A stretch of DNA of 64,000 nucleotides from Neobacillus rhizophilus (lineage in GTDB: Bacteria > Bacillota > Bacilli > Bacillales > Cytobacillaceae). Made by a program: the position numbers and the translations under genes. How positions within the stretch are numbered: position 1 is the stretch's first letter; every line of letters begins with the position of its first letter. The stretch lies in contig NZ_JAGYPF010000001.1 of NCBI RefSeq assembly GCF_018343535.1, positions 992,001 through 1,056,000 on the forward strand. The letters are read 5' to 3'. Under the pieces are notes generated by a model, which saw nothing but the letters and a program-made list of their open reading frames with translations, searched no databases and had not been told where the DNA came from. Of the stretch, positions 17,005-27,594 are shown piece by piece.

Positions 17005-18930
17005 CTACATCACGCGCTTAAACATCTTCTCCATCTCGTAAATCGAGTAATGAACAATAATCGGCCTGCCGTGCGGGCAGGTAAATGGATCTGATGCCTT
17101 TCGCAGATCGTCGAGAAGCGCTTGGATTTCATCATCCCTTAAGTGGCGGTTCGCTTTGATGGAGGCTTTACAGCTCATCATGATAGCCGCTTCCTCGCGG
17201 AGTTTTTTAATATCCACTTTTTTCATTAATAACAGCTGTTCAATCATTTCCTCAATGATTTCCTTCTCCTGCCCCTTTGGCAGCCATTGAGGGTGGGAGC
17301 GGACAATGAAACTATTGATTCCGAACTCTTCAAGGAAAACACCGACCTTCTCAAGTTCGTCCTTATGCTCGGTAATTTTAATATAATCATCTGTTGAATA
17401 TTCAAAAGTCAACGGGACCAGCATCTCCTGCAGCTCCGGTGCGACCTGGCCGACCTTTTCGCGGAAGTACTCATACTTAAGCCGTTCCTGCGCCGCATGC
17501 TGGTCGATGATATATAAGCCATTCTCATTTTGTGCAAATATATACGTTCCGTGCATTTGTCCAATTGGATACAACCGTGGGACCCGGCTCTCTGTGTCTA
17601 CAACCGGCTCCACTTCAGGGTATTCCTCAGGCTCGTGTTGAGGAATTTCCTCATCTTCAAATGAATCATATTCCCTTTCACTAGTCGGTTTATCTTTTTC
17701 AATTTCCCTAAAAAAAGGTATTCCAACTTCAGGTTGCGGGACGAATTCTTCTTTCATATTCGAAAAGCCAGTTTCCCGAACGGGTTCTTCTTTAATTTTT
17801 GTAAAAAATGGCTCAGCAACAGCAGTCGGCCGCTCCCCGCCAAATCCAGAGGAAGAACGAGCAGGAGAGGTCCCCTCATCGAGCGCTAAAGCCGTCTGCT
17901 CTGTTTTAGGTTCCTCTCTTTTCGTATAGGCCGTTGGAATCAGTATCTTCGATTTAAATGCATTTTTTATTATAGAAGTTACTAGTTCGTTCATCTCTGC
18001 TTCTTTACTAAAGCGGACCTCCATTTTCGACGGGTGGACGTTCACATCGACGAGCAGCGGATCCATCTCAATATTGAGAAGCACGATTGGATACCGGCCA
18101 ATCGGCAACAGCGTATGATACCCTTCGGTAATCGCCTTAGCCAGCGAATAATTTTTAATAAACCGGCCGTTAATCATCGTCGAGATATAGTTCCTTGAAG
18201 CCCTTGTCACCTCAGGCATGGAAGCAAATCCACTTACTTTATAATCTAGCGAGCTACCCGAAATCGGCACCAGCTGTTTGGCGATGCTCATGCCGTAAAT
18301 GGACGCAAGAACCTGGCGGACATCGCCGTTTCCGTTTGTTTGCAGCAGTTTTCGCTCATTGTGAATCAAGCGGAAAGCTACTTCTGGATGAGAAAGCGCT
18401 AGTCGGTTAACAACATCGGTGATATTCCCAAGCTCTGTGTGAATCGTCTTCATGTATTTCAGACGTGCAGGCGTGTTGAAAAACAAATCGGTGATGGTGA
18501 TGTCTGTTCCCCGTCTGCTTGAAGCTTTTTCAAAAATTTCAACCTTTCCGCCTTCGATCACCACTCGATTCCCAGCACCTTCACCGGTTGAGGTTTTCAG
18601 CTCAAGTCTCGAAACAGAGGCGATACTCGGCAGGGCCTCACCGCGGAAACCCAGCGTCCGAATCCGGAACAGGTCATTTTCATTTTTTATTTTTGACGTG
18701 GCATGTCGCTGGAAAGCGAGGAGCACGTCATCCTCTTCTATTCCATTGCCATTATCGGTGATGCGGATTTTCGCGAGTCCCGCTTCTTCGACCTCAATTT
18801 CAACCACCGTACTGCCGGCATCAATGGCGTTTTCCACCAGTTCTTTGACAACAGAGGCGGGGCGTTCGACTACTTCTCCCGCCGCTATTTTATTAGAAAG
18901 GGCATCATCTAGCTGGATAATCTTCCCCAT
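17005..18930 (-). CDS. mutL: DNA mismatch repair protein MutL
   Basis: MutL couples MutS mismatch recognition to strand removal. The protein has 641 residues. The N-terminal GHKL ATPase shows [26 protein letters not shown] and [10 protein letters not shown] poorly conserved acidic linker spans about 340-445. The C-terminal dimerisation/nuclease domain carries [12 protein letters not shown], the endonuclease metal motif DQHA(X)2E(X)4E found in bacteria without MutH, and the CPHGRP zinc-site motif near the end. It starts 20 bp after mutS on the same strand, the standard mutSL operon. Confidence 0.98.
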   Translation of the reverse strand: MGKIIQLDDALSNKIAAGEVVERPASVVKELVENAIDAGSTVVEIEVEEAGLAKIRITDNGNGIEEDDVLLAFQRHATSKIKNENDLFRIRTLGFRGEALPSIASVSRLELKTSTGEGAGNRVVIEGGKVEIFEKASSRRGTDITITDLFFNTPARLKYMKTIHTELGNITDVVNRLALSHPEVAFRLIHNERKLLQTNGNGDVRQVLASIYGMSIAKQLVPISGSSLDYKVSGFASMPEVTRASRNYISTMINGRFIKNYSLAKAITEGYHTLLPIGRYPIVLLNIEMDPLLVDVNVHPSKMEVRFSKEAEMNELVTSIIKNAFKSKILIPTAYTKREEPKTEQTALALDEGTSPARSSSGFGGERPTAVAEPFFTKIKEEPVRETGFSNMKEEFVPQPEVGIPFFREIEKDKPTSEREYDSFEDEEIPQHEPEEYPEVEPVVDTESRVPRLYPIGQMHGTYIFAQNENGLYIIDQHAAQERLKYEYFREKVGQVAPELQEMLVPLTFEYSTDDYIKITEHKDELEKVGVFLEEFGINSFIVRSHPQWLPKGQEKEIIEEMIEQLLLMKKVDIKKLREEAAIMMSCKASIKANRHLRDDEIQALLDDLRKASDPFTCPHGRPIIVHYSIYEMEKMFKRVM

Positions 18931-18950
18931 CTTTTCCGCCTCCTTAAAAA

Positions 18951-21593
18951 CTACTTTAATTTCTTCTGCAATTCGAACAGCACGTTTATCGCCTGAAGTG
19001 GGGTAACATCCAATAAATCCAGTTCCTTAATTTTATCAAGAACCTTCTTTTCTTTGGTAGAAAGCTCCGGTTTCTTCGTTTCCTTTGGTTCATCAAAGAA
19101 CGAGAGCTGAGTGAGATGATCTGGAACCACTTGGTCAGCCTCCGCTGCTTTTGATTCCTGAACTGCAGCAGGAGCAGCCACGGCCACTCGTTGTTCCTTC
19201 ACTTCCCCAGGACCTCCTGGTTGCTGTTCAAAAGCAGTCAAAATCTCATTTGCCCTTGCAATTAATTCAGCCGGAAGCTCGGCCAACTGTGCCACATGAA
19301 TTCCGTAACTCTTATCTGCCGGGCCTTCCTTAATTTTGTGTAAAAAGACAACCTTGCCATTATGCTCAATCGCACTGACATGGATATTTTTCAATTTGGA
19401 AAGCTCTTCTTCCAATACCGTCAATTCGTGATAGTGCGTAGAAAATAGCGTTTTCGCCCCGATACGGGTATGAATATACTCGATGATCGCCTGGGCTAGT
19501 GCCATCCCGTCATAAGTGGATGTCCCGCGGCCGATTTCATCAAATAAAATCAAGCTGTTCTGCGTGGCATTGGCGATTGCATTCTTGGCTTCAAGCATTT
19601 CCACCATAAAGGTACTTTGCCCGGAAATCAAATCGTCTGCTGCTCCAATGCGGGTAAATACTTGGTCAAAAATCGGCAGAACTGCTTCAGATGCCGGTAC
19701 ATAACAACCGATTTGCGCTAGGATTGATGTCAACGCAATCTGGCGCATGTAAGTACTTTTACCTGACATATTCGGACCTGTAATCAACAGCACTTCACGG
19801 TCGCTGTCCATAAAACAGTCATTTGGAACATATTCCTGAGTATTTAACACCTTTTCCACAACTGGGTGGCGGCCATCCTTCACCACGACACGGCGTTCTG
19901 ATGAAAACTGCGGTTTCACATATCGGCGATTTTCACTCACTTGTGCAAAGCATTGCAGGACATCTAAACCACTCACAGTTTTCGCCAAAGCTTGCAGACG
20001 TGGAATATATTCCTTTACAGTTTCACGGATTTCCGTAAACAACTCATATTCAAGCTCGCCAATTTTTTCTTCCGCTTGTAAAATTAATGCTTCTTTTTCC
20101 TTTAGTTCAGGAGTAATAAAGCGTTCCGCATTTGTTAAAGTCTGCTTCCGCTCATAACGGCCTTCTTCCAGAAGGTGCAGGTTCGCTCTTGTTACTTCTA
20201 TATAATAGCCAAACACACGGTTGTAACCGACTTTCAAGGATTTGATACCGGTTTTCTCGCGCTCTTCCCGCTCCAGCTGGGCAATCCACGTTTTGCCGTT
20301 GCGGCTAGCATCACGGTACTGATCAAGCTGCTCATTGTAGCCGTCCTGGATGATATTTCCTTCTTTTAACGAAAGCGGTGGATTCTCGACAATCGCCTGC
20401 TCTAATAAATCGGTAACTTCCTCACACGGATCCAATTTTTCCGCGATTTCGTTTACCCTGGAATCCTGCATGTTGAGAAGAATTTCTTTTAAAAATGGTA
20501 CCTGCAGGAGCGAATACTTTAATTGCACCAAATCACGGGCGTTCACGTTACCAAAGGCAACACGACCCGCCAAACGTTCCAAATCATAAACTTCCTTTAG
20601 TTTTTCACGAAGCTCCTGACGCTCAAAATAATGGTTCATGAGAACTTCCACCAATGAATGGCGATGCTCTATTTGTTCACGGTCAATCAACGGCCGGTCA
20701 ATCCAATGCTTTAATGTCCTGCCGCCCATTGCTGTCATCGTTTCATCCAACAGCCATAATAACGACCCTTTCTTCCCTTTCGAGCGAATCGTCTCGGTTA
20801 ATTCCAGGTTACGCTTCGAATAGTAATCAATTTTCATAAATTGATGGATTTGATAGGTTGTGACAGGCTGAAGATGGTCAAGGCTTCTCTTTTGCGACCG
20901 GTATAGATAGTGAAACAGCCTTGCTGCTGTTTGCTTCAATTTATCTTGGTTCAAATCTTCAAGAAGGTTGGCAAAATTCATCTCTATTGAACTATTATCC
21001 TCAAAAGAAATGGCCAGTACATCGCGTTCGCGCATCTTCTTCTGAAGTTCACCGTCAAAATTGCTTGCGACGACAACTTCTTTGGCGTCTAAAACTGCTA
21101 GCTCGTTCAGGACCTCGTCAAAATTGGTCAGTAGAGTTACTCTGCTTTCACCTGTAGAAATATCGTTATATGCTAGTCCGTATGTGGTATCGTCGAAAGC
21201 GGTAACTGAGGCAATATAGTTGTTCTCTTTATCTGTTAACCCTTTGCCGTCCATCACCGTTCCCGGAGTGATTAACTGAACCACTTCCCTGCGTACGACC
21301 CCTTTGGCCTGCTTCGGATCCTCTGTTTGCTCACAAATTGCTACCTTGTAGCCCTTTGCAACTAATTGTTCAATATAGTTGGCCGCTGAATGGTAAGGAA
21401 CGCCGCACATTGGAATCCGATCCTCTGTACCGCCTTCGCGGCTTGTTAATGTTATCTCTAATTCCTGGGATGCATTAATGGCATCCTCGAAAAACATTTC
21501 ATAAAAGTCGCCTAAGCGAAAAAATAAAAAGGCATCCTTGTAATCTGCCTTAACTGCTAAATATTGCTGTATCATCGGCGTGTATGCTGTCAT
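18951..21593 (-). CDS. mutS: DNA mismatch repair protein MutS
   Basis: MutS recognises mismatches and small loops. The protein has 880 residues when started at ATG 21593, which has GGAGG seven bases upstream; a frame start 42 bases earlier has no ribosome site. The mismatch-reading Phe-X-Glu is in [15 protein letters not shown] (about residues 24-38). The C-terminal ABC-type ATPase has Walker [16 protein letters not shown], the signature STFMVEM, and Walker [17 protein letters not shown]. The C-terminal helix-turn-helix ends FELQKKL. It forms an operon with mutL. Confidence 0.98.
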   Translation of the reverse strand: MTAYTPMIQQYLAVKADYKDAFLFFRLGDFYEMFFEDAINASQELEITLTSREGGTEDRIPMCGVPYHSAANYIEQLVAKGYKVAICEQTEDPKQAKGVVRREVVQLITPGTVMDGKGLTDKENNYIASVTAFDDTTYGLAYNDISTGESRVTLLTNFDEVLNELAVLDAKEVVVASNFDGELQKKMRERDVLAISFEDNSSIEMNFANLLEDLNQDKLKQTAARLFHYLYRSQKRSLDHLQPVTTYQIHQFMKIDYYSKRNLELTETIRSKGKKGSLLWLLDETMTAMGGRTLKHWIDRPLIDREQIEHRHSLVEVLMNHYFERQELREKLKEVYDLERLAGRVAFGNVNARDLVQLKYSLLQVPFLKEILLNMQDSRVNEIAEKLDPCEEVTDLLEQAIVENPPLSLKEGNIIQDGYNEQLDQYRDASRNGKTWIAQLEREEREKTGIKSLKVGYNRVFGYYIEVTRANLHLLEEGRYERKQTLTNAERFITPELKEKEALILQAEEKIGELEYELFTEIRETVKEYIPRLQALAKTVSGLDVLQCFAQVSENRRYVKPQFSSERRVVVKDGRHPVVEKVLNTQEYVPNDCFMDSDREVLLITGPNMSGKSTYMRQIALTSILAQIGCYVPASEAVLPIFDQVFTRIGAADDLISGQSTFMVEMLEAKNAIANATQNSLILFDEIGRGTSTYDGMALAQAIIEYIHTRIGAKTLFSTHYHELTVLEEELSKLKNIHVSAIEHNGKVVFLHKIKEGPADKSYGIHVAQLAELPAELIARANEILTAFEQQPGGPGEVKEQRVAVAAPAAVQESKAAEADQVVPDHLTQLSFFDEPKETKKPELSTKEKKVLDKIKELDLLDVTPLQAINVLFELQKKLK

Positions 21594-21684
21594 AATTTCC
21601 TCCACCGTTTCAAAACTTTCGATTATCTTCGACAAACAATTATATCATAAATGAAGGGATTATTTGTTGGTAGAAAAAACTATC

Positions 21685-22361
21685 TTGGTTACCGGACCAG
21701 CGAATTTTCTTCGGTTTCGGTCTTCAATCCCCTTTATTGGCTACCGAACCAACGGATTTTTCTTGGGTTCGAGCTCCAATTCCCTTTATTGGCTAGCGAA
21801 CTGGTGGATTTTTCTTGGGTTTAGGCTTCAATCTCCTTGATTGGCTACCAAACTGGCGGGATTTTTCTTGGGTTCGGGCTCCAATACCCTTTATTGGCTA
21901 CCGAACTGGCGGATTTTTCTTGGGTTCGGGCTCCAATACCCTTTATTGGCTACCGAACTGGCGGATTTTTCTTGGGTTCGGGCTCCAATACCCTTTATTG
22001 GCTACCCAACTGGTGGATTTTTCTTGGGTTCGGGCTCCCATACCCTTTATTGGCTACCGAACTGACGGATTTTTCTTGGGTCCGGGCTCCAATACCCTTT
22101 ATTGGCTACTGAACCAGCAGATTTTTTGCGGGTTTGGGCTCCCATACCCTTTATTGGCTACCCAACCGGTGGATTTTTCTTGGGTTCGGGCTCCAATACC
22201 CTTTATTGGCTACCGAATTGGTGGATTTTTCTTGGGTTTGGGCTCCCATACCCTTTATTGGCTACCGAACTAGTGGATTTTTCTTGGGTTCGGGCTCCCA
22301 TACCCTTTATTGGCTACCGAACTGGCGGATTTTTCTTAGGTTCGGGCTCCAATAACCTTTA
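21685..22361. repeat. Thirteen tandem repeats, 52 bp each
   Basis: The unit begins TTGGCTACCGAACTGGCGGA, continues through a T-run and CTTGGGTTCGGGCTCCAATACC, and ends CTTTA. Copies begin at 21685 (degenerate), 21737, 21789, 21841, 21894, 21946, 21998, 22050, 22102, 22154, 22206, 22258 and 22310. The 21841 copy is 53 bp. In each unit TTGG-N3-CCGAAC can pair with GTTCGG-N3-CCAA. Because 52 is not a multiple of three, reading frames shift at each unit and the open frames here are not genes. It lies between mutS and the metalloprotease, filling a 900-bp gap. Confidence 0.95.
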
Positions 22362-22462
22362 TTAGAAACTTCACCTGATTTTTGTAGTCTACATTTTCAT
22401 AATTTATTACTTAAATTTTATTAGCTCATTTTTTTAATAAACTAATATTATGAAAAACGCAA

Positions 22463-22494
22463 GAAACCTGAGCTAAAAAAATTGCCCAGGTTTC
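22463..22494 (-). terminator. Terminator of the M6 metalloprotease gene
   Basis: GAAACCTG pairs with CAGGTTTC with an A/T-rich loop, just downstream of the protease stop codon on the minus strand. Confidence 0.65.
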
Positions 22495-22505
22495 CTCCTT
22501 TTCTA

Positions 22506-24338
22506 TTATCTTGTACTTTCATTAGTATTATAGAAGAACTTCGCCGTAATTGACCCATCTGCATTTTCTTTAATATCGGTTACATGGATTCCAGAATCGG
22601 CCGGTGTTGCACTGTTACCCTTCCAGAAATAATACGAACCAGTATGGACATTAGAGGTGGTTGGTGTAATCTTGGAACCTGTCTTAAAGAAGTCCCCAGC
22701 ATCACCGCGGTTTTTATTTTTCTCTAAGTCATATTTACCATCCGCCTGCACCACAGATAGTCCGTAGTGAGTAACAACCGTGCCGTCGGTGGCTTTCGCT
22801 GACTGGTTGTATTGGAAGCGTTTATTCATCCAGTTTTCGACGTTATTCGGACGGAAGCCGGCAGTCTGATAGAGGCTGATGATATTTTCATCAACATGCC
22901 ATGCAACCAAACCATGGGAATCTGTGCCTTGGCGAATTAGCCCTTTGTTAAAGCCGTCCTGCTGGACATTTTCAAACAAGAAATATTCAGTTCCATTGGA
23001 ACCTGGGACTTCCATTTTAACGATGCCATCTGTCGCACTCGCTTTATTAATTGGCGGTAATGTAATTTCCTGAACGCCATCTCTCGGTGCTACCACTTTA
23101 GGCTCAGCCCATCCTAAGAATATTTTTGAAAAAGGATCAAAATGAGTCGGTGAGTTTCCGGAATATGCTCCACTGTCAGGGTAGCGCATCCATGAGCCCC
23201 CGGCCATCATCGAATAGTTCCCAACACCTTCGGATGAATAAGCAGTATCATAGAAATCCGGCAATCCTAAAGCGTGGCCAAATTCGTGGGCATAAACCCC
23301 GGCAGTAGCAGGATATGGGCCCGTTTTCGATGCTTCGTCGTAACCACCAGTAGCTTCGTTAAATCCAGCGACGTTTCCGCCGATGGCTGGCTGGATGTTG
23401 TAGTTATTTACGACAACCCCATCATAAGTCATGTCCTCTGCAATCGTCTTATTAATCCATGCAGACTGGTTCATCCCAGCATAAACATCTGCTGGTTTAC
23501 CAGTTTCATAGTATTTCCCATAATACAACGCACTTAATAGATTCCATTTATGTGACCAAAATTGAGCAGGGTCAGCGCTCCACTCCGCACCCGTTCCTTC
23601 ATGGATAACGAAGACATTTGGAACCTCTCCATCTACTGCATACTTTGAAAAATCAATTTGGTTATCAGCAGCTTTTAGCAGGTCACGGATAAATTCACCT
23701 GTGTGGGCATCCCCGTTTACATTTCCTAAAACATATTTACCATTTTCTGCGTACTTACCTTCTTGGTCTAAATAGTAGGAAGCCCCTTTAGGAAGTTCAA
23801 CCCACACCAATTCAGCTCCATCATGGACAAGATTGATTCTGCCATTACTAGATTCTTTATAAGCATTTTGCATTGTGCGGTCAGTCGGAGCATCGACGCC
23901 ATTGTATTCATTATATTGTTTGAAATAATCTAACTCATAAGGGTTATATTCATCACCAAAAATCAAATCCTCATAGTAATGCGCCGGCACTTGTCCTGGC
24001 AGGTCCCCAATCGGCTCGTCACCATCTTTATATTTAGCCAAAATAACAAGTACTGGCACATCACCTTTTGCGTCACGGTAAGCAACATGATTGTCACCAG
24101 CCTGCTGGAATTTTGTCCCTTGGTTAGCTAGCTTTTCTGCAGGGTCAACCTTTGAAAGGTCTTTTCCCAACTTCTTAGCTTTTTCAGCTAGTTCCGGAGA
24201 CGCACCTACATAATGCGCCAAACTTAAACCATATGTACTAGAAGTCTGTTTTGCTTCCCCGCCCGGCTGGAATCCCGCCAATGCGATACTTCCTGCCAAC
24301 GCCAATGTTAGACCCGTTTTTGATAATACTTTTAACAA
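22506..24338 (-). CDS. Secreted M6-family (immune inhibitor A-like) zinc metalloprotease
   Basis: This is an exported metalloprotease of the InhA family (peptidase M6). A signal peptide (about residues 1-30) precedes a propeptide-like stretch. The zinc site HEFGHALGLPDFYD carries the HExxH motif and is followed by NYSMMAGGSWM, which holds the Met-turn. The C-terminal part includes GLVAWHVDENI. At about 610 residues it is shorter than B. thuringiensis InhA (about 800) and lacks extra C-terminal domains. AGGAGG lies one base before an ATG at 24344, too close; TTG at 24338, seven bases away, is the likelier start. Its substrate is unknown; InhA proteins cleave host antimicrobial or matrix proteins, and soil species use relatives for scavenging. 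Confidence 0.88.
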   Translation of the reverse strand: MLKVLSKTGLTLALAGSIALAGFQPGGEAKQTSSTYGLSLAHYVGASPELAEKAKKLGKDLSKVDPAEKLANQGTKFQQAGDNHVAYRDAKGDVPVLVILAKYKDGDEPIGDLPGQVPAHYYEDLIFGDEYNPYELDYFKQYNEYNGVDAPTDRTMQNAYKESSNGRINLVHDGAELVWVELPKGASYYLDQEGKYAENGKYVLGNVNGDAHTGEFIRDLLKAADNQIDFSKYAVDGEVPNVFVIHEGTGAEWSADPAQFWSHKWNLLSALYYGKYYETGKPADVYAGMNQSAWINKTIAEDMTYDGVVVNNYNIQPAIGGNVAGFNEATGGYDEASKTGPYPATAGVYAHEFGHALGLPDFYDTAYSSEGVGNYSMMAGGSWMRYPDSGAYSGNSPTHFDPFSKIFLGWAEPKVVAPRDGVQEITLPPINKASATDGIVKMEVPGSNGTEYFLFENVQQDGFNKGLIRQGTDSHGLVAWHVDENIISLYQTAGFRPNNVENWMNKRFQYNQSAKATDGTVVTHYGLSVVQADGKYDLEKNKNRGDAGDFFKTGSKITPTTSNVHTGSYYFWKGNSATPADSGIHVTDIKENADGSITAKFFYNTNESTR

Positions 24339-24592
24339 GAGCATCCCTCCTAATAAAATCGTACTATTCAAACATATCAAAATTTTCCAATAGTCAAAAG
24401 GCACTTAATCCCCATAACTTTGGTAGCGTTTTCAAAAAATTATAAGAAGTAAGACCTTTGATCAAAACTTAAATACTTTTTGTAAAATTTTGTAATAATT
24501 TGCAAACCGATAGGTCCTTACAAGCAGCATATAAAACGGTCATAATATATTTAGAAGTGTTTAAAATCGAATGGAAATAGGAGATGGTGTCG

Positions 24593-25336
24593 ATGGATTG
24601 GTTTGGGGGCAGCTATAAAGACTTTGATTTTGAAATGTTCTCAAACAGTCATTGGATGATCATTGCCATCTTACTTCTAGGATCCACTGCAATTTTTGTA
24701 AATCGGGAAAAATTTTTCGACAACAACAAATGGAGAAAGGCGGAGATTGGGGCAGCGGTCTCGTTAATTTTAATTGAACTGACCTATCATTTCTGGATGT
24801 ATATAAACGGAGACTGGGACGTTAGTCACGCTATTCCATTAGAACTCTGCAGCATCAGCTTAATTTTAACTGTTCTTTTGTTATTAACTAGGAAGAAAAT
24901 CATATACGAAATTTTGTTGTTCACAGCCCTATTGGGAGCGTCACAGGCCATTTTCACCCCAGCCTTAAACTTTGACTTCCCGCATTTTCGTTTCTTTCAT
25001 TTCTTTTACACACATTTAATGGATATTTGGGTGGTGCTCTACTTTACATGGGCTAGGGGCTACCGGCCTACCATTTGGTCTGTCGTAAAGCTTTTTGTTT
25101 TCTTAAATGTGTTAATGCCAATCATCATGTGGATCAATAAACTAGTCGGCGGAAATTATATGTATTTAAGCCATAAACCGAAAACAGCAAGTTTATTAGA
25201 CGTCTTGGGGCCATACCCATACTATATTTTATCGCTTGAAGCGCTGTTAATCTCACTTAGCCTAATCGTCTGGTTAATCTTCCGTGAAAAAGGAAACGGA
25301 AACACCAAAAGAATTAAGGAACTACCAATTCGCTAA
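24593..25336 (+). CDS. YwaF/TIGR02206-family membrane protein
   Basis: The integral membrane protein has about 247 residues and six or seven helices. It has family-typical stretches SNSHWMIIAILLLGS, HAIPLELCSISLIL, FTPALNFDFPHFRFFHFFYTH and GGNYMYLSHKP. These match the TIGR02206 (YwaF) family of unknown function. ATG 24593 is chosen because AGGAG sits nine bases upstream; ATG 24584 touches the ribosome site. It is a stand-alone gene next to a tRNA region. Confidence 0.85.
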   Translation: MDWFGGSYKDFDFEMFSNSHWMIIAILLLGSTAIFVNREKFFDNNKWRKAEIGAAVSLILIELTYHFWMYINGDWDVSHAIPLELCSISLILTVLLLLTRKKIIYEILLFTALLGASQAIFTPALNFDFPHFRFFHFFYTHLMDIWVVLYFTWARGYRPTIWSVVKLFVFLNVLMPIIMWINKLVGGNYMYLSHKPKTASLLDVLGPYPYYILSLEALLISLSLIVWLIFREKGNGNTKRIKELPIR

Positions 25337-25398
25337 ACTTCATTATTGACCTTTTTCGAAGTTCGAATTATAATAATAAACGTTCCTTAATTTTAAAT

Positions 25399-25430
25399 GT
25401 TCCGATAGCTCAGCACGTTCGAATCCGCTC
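25399..25430 (+). pseudogene. tRNA relic: 5' part and T-arm with deleted middle
   Basis: GTTCCGATAGCTCAGCA is the acceptor/D-arm start of the intact tRNA-Arg gene 150 bp downstream, with one change. It is joined directly to CGTTCGAATCCGCTC, a T-arm. The D-arm end, anticodon arm and variable loop are missing, so it cannot be a functional tRNA. It looks like an internal deletion of a duplicated tRNA. Confidence 0.65.
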
Positions 25431-25547
25431 CCTTGAATATGCTTCAGCGTACTGACCGAACTGCTGCTTGATTAAGCTTACTGAGGTCAGGACGGGATTT
25501 AGCCACACTTTTTTGTGTGATGGAACTAAATATTCAGTTGTAAATTT

Positions 25548-25621
25548 GTCCCGATAGCTCAGCAGGATAGAGCAACAGTTTCCTAAACTGTAGGTCGGAG
25601 GTTCGAATCCTCTTCGGGACG
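25548..25621 (+). tRNA. tRNA-Arg (anticodon CCT)
   Basis: Acceptor stem GTCCCGA (25548-25554) pairs with TCGGGAC (25614-25620), with G as discriminator. TAGCTCAG is the D-arm. The anticodon stem ACAGT/ACTGT encloses TTCCTAA, giving anticodon CCT that reads AGG. GGTTCGAATCC is the T-arm. CCA is not encoded. A strong terminator follows at 25627-25658. Confidence 0.95.
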
Positions 25622-25626
25622 TACGT

Positions 25627-25658
25627 AAAGACACCCTTGCCGCTGCAAGGGTGTCTTT
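25627..25658 (+). terminator. Terminator of tRNA-Arg
   Basis: AAAGACACCCTTGC pairs perfectly with GCAAGGGTGTCTTT around CGCT and is followed by GTTTTG. Confidence 0.9.
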
Positions 25659-25789
25659 GTTTTGCTCTCTTAGTTTCCATTATCACTCAGTTAGCGTGTT
25701 CAATATATAAGTAATGAAATTCCTTTCATGGCATAAAAATAGATTATTAGACATGCTTCGGTTTCCCGAATCAGGTCAGGAGGAATATT

Positions 25790-25927
25790 ATGATTGAAAC
25801 ATTTCATGAACTTATTAATATTGAAAACATAATCTGGTTGTTCCCTGTCATGTTTATGTTCCATGCCTTGGAAGAGATCATAACTATTGAGAGTTTTATA
25901 ACAAAGTACAAAAAACAAATCTGTTAG
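25790..25927 (+). pseudogene. Truncated HXXEE-domain membrane protein
   Basis: ATG 25790 follows an excellent ribosome site (AGGAGG, six-base spacing) and opens a frame of 45 residues containing IIWLFPVMFMFHALEEIITI, the signature H-x-x-E-E helix of the HXXEE family. Family members are about 150 residues or more with several helices. Here the frame stops right after the first helix and a basic segment, and I see no continuation in other frames. It is therefore probably a 5' gene remnant left by a deletion, although a 45-residue product could still be made. Confidence 0.6.
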
Positions 25928-26043
25928 GACAAAAATTAATTCGGTATTCTGTCTAATTATCAAATGAAGGTAGTTGTTTTGATTAGTGTGTTTAATCCTG
26001 CACAATTGTATGTAATCCACTTGTCCCTTCGTTTTTACTAAAA

Positions 26044-26072
26044 AAACAAGCCGGAAAAAATCCGGCTTGTTT
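26044..26072 (-). terminator. Terminator of the 5TM histidine kinase gene
   Basis: AAACAAGCCGG pairs with CCGGCTTGTTT; a T-run follows on the minus strand. A near-identical stem is used after the lipoprotein gene at 34772-34799. Confidence 0.8.
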
Positions 26073-26101
26073 GAATAATCCTTCCAAATATTATTTTCGC
26101 T

Positions 26102-27352
26102 TTAGGCTATCTGAGGCAAAAGAATAATAAATTCGGTCCCAACTCCCTTTTCGCTTTTCACTTGGATCTTCCCCTTAAAAGAACTGATAATTTGAAAGCT
26201 TACCATCATTCCGAGTCCCGTCCCGCTTTCCTTTAAGGAATAAAACGGAGAGCCAAGCCGGTCGATTTGCTCTTGGTTCATCCCGATTCCTTGATCCTTA
26301 ATGCTAATTTTTATATACCCATCTTCATTTGAAACACACGAAATCCACACCATTCCACCGGTCGGCATCGACTCGATTGCATTTTTCAAAATATTAATCA
26401 AGGACTGGTTTAATTTTTGAGGATTAGCATAAATCCAACCATTTTCATAAATATCCGTTTTTATCTCAACATTATAGCCAAGGGCGTAACTGTGAATAAG
26501 ATTAACCACACGATGTAATTGGTTTCCTACATCAACTCTTATTTCGTTATGGATGGTTGGTTTCCCAAAAGATAAGAAATCATTAATAATTTCATTGGCT
26601 CGATCTAATTCTTCGATGGATAGCTGGATGTATTCCTTTTTCTTTTGAGCCAAATTGGGTTCGTCAAGAAGCTGCAGAAAACCTCGAGTCACCTGCATCG
26701 GATTTCTAATTTCATGAGCAAAAACACTTGTTAACTCACTGATTACTCGTAATTTCTCTGAGTCTTGCATCTCTAGCCGCAGCTGGTGGATCTCCCTGAT
26801 TTTTTCAATTAACAAAGTGAAGGACCAGGTAAATACGACAGCAAAAATCAAATGAATCATCTGTACTTTAAGATGTTCAAACGTAAAACCTCTTAACATC
26901 CCAAAAACAGTAAGGCCAATTAAACAGTAGTAAACGGAAAGGCCCACTGCAATTTTAACCCTTTTATCTTTTTTCGCCTTTTTGAAAGACTTTTGAAAAA
27001 ACAATATAAAAGGAAGTGATATCAATAAGACAAGTACGGTATTATAAAAACCCACGCTGATGCCGAAATTAAGTCGATACAGTAGGATTAGGCCCGCGAG
27101 GAAAATACTCGGCCAAAATCCTCCGTATAGGCTTCCTAACAGAAGAGGGATAATTCTTAACTCCAACCTGGCATTTTGACCAAAACTCACTGGAAAGGAC
27201 ATGCAAAGTATTATTGAAATCCCCCACAAAATGGTCATTATGACATGTTTATTTTTTTCGCTCTTTACCTTTTCCGTAATAAAGGTAGAGTAAATAAATA
27301 TGGGAATGACCGTAAGAGTCAGCTGTAGCAAAAAATCCTTTACGATACTCAT
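26102..27352 (-). CDS. Sensor histidine kinase, 5TM-5TMR (KinB-like)
   Basis: The protein has 416 residues. Five or six membrane helices (about 1-190) form a 5TM-5TMR_LYT-type sensor. The HisKA phospho-acceptor is in FAHEIRNPMQVTRGFLQLL, and the HATPase_c domain has NILKNAIESM (N box), DQGIGM (G1) and GTGLGMMVS (G2). The layout resembles KinB, which feeds the sporulation phosphorelay in B. subtilis, but several non-sporulation kinases share it. No cognate regulator is adjacent, consistent with an orphan phosphorelay kinase. A second, similar kinase is at 33357-34613. Confidence 0.85.
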   Translation of the reverse strand: MSIVKDFLLQLTLTVIPIFIYSTFITEKVKSEKNKHVIMTILWGISIILCMSFPVSFGQNARLELRIIPLLLGSLYGGFWPSIFLAGLILLYRLNFGISVGFYNTVLVLLISLPFILFFQKSFKKAKKDKRVKIAVGLSVYYCLIGLTVFGMLRGFTFEHLKVQMIHLIFAVVFTWSFTLLIEKIREIHQLRLEMQDSEKLRVISELTSVFAHEIRNPMQVTRGFLQLLDEPNLAQKKKEYIQLSIEELDRANEIINDFLSFGKPTIHNEIRVDVGNQLHRVVNLIHSYALGYNVEIKTDIYENGWIYANPQKLNQSLINILKNAIESMPTGGMVWISCVSNEDGYIKISIKDQGIGMNQEQIDRLGSPFYSLKESGTGLGMMVSFQIISSFKGKIQVKSEKGVGTEFIILLPQIA

Positions 27353-27531
27353 CTTCGTTACCTTTCGTATACCGTTACCAAAATTCTATTAATAATATTC
27401 ATATTATACTTTAAATTTTTCAAAATTTGTCGACTTAGTTTTTGAAAATAATGAAATTTTTTAAAATCTAGAAGAGTAATTTTTATGGAATGGTTTGATA
27501 TGCTGGAATGGGTTCAACGCTTCAATTCAAA

Positions 27532-27563
27532 AAATGGCACCTACTTTCCATTAGGTGCCATTT
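27532..27563 (-). terminator. Terminator of the three-gene sensory operon
   Basis: AAATGGCACCTA pairs with TAGGTGCCATTT and is followed by T residues on the minus strand, 30 bp after the response-regulator stop. Confidence 0.85.
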
Positions 27564-27594
27564 CTGTTGTAAGGATACTGACAATTTGCCCTAT

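Noticed and set aside
21685..22361. CRISPR array.
   Set aside because: The repeats are contiguous, with no unique spacers between them and no cas genes in the window.
21815..22365. Five long plus-strand reading frames with repeated WIFLGFGLQYPLLATE-like peptides.
   Set aside because: They arise because the 52-bp unit has no stop codon in some frames and shifts frame at every copy. No ribosome site or signal supports them.
25410..25634. Minus-strand frame of 74 codons containing RGFEPPTYSLG.
   Set aside because: It is the antisense translation of tRNA-Arg and its relic, a common false gene.
25700..26020. Minus-strand frame of 106 codons.
   Set aside because: It is antisense to the HXXEE fragment, which has a strong ribosome site and a family motif. 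The frame itself shows no recognisable feature.
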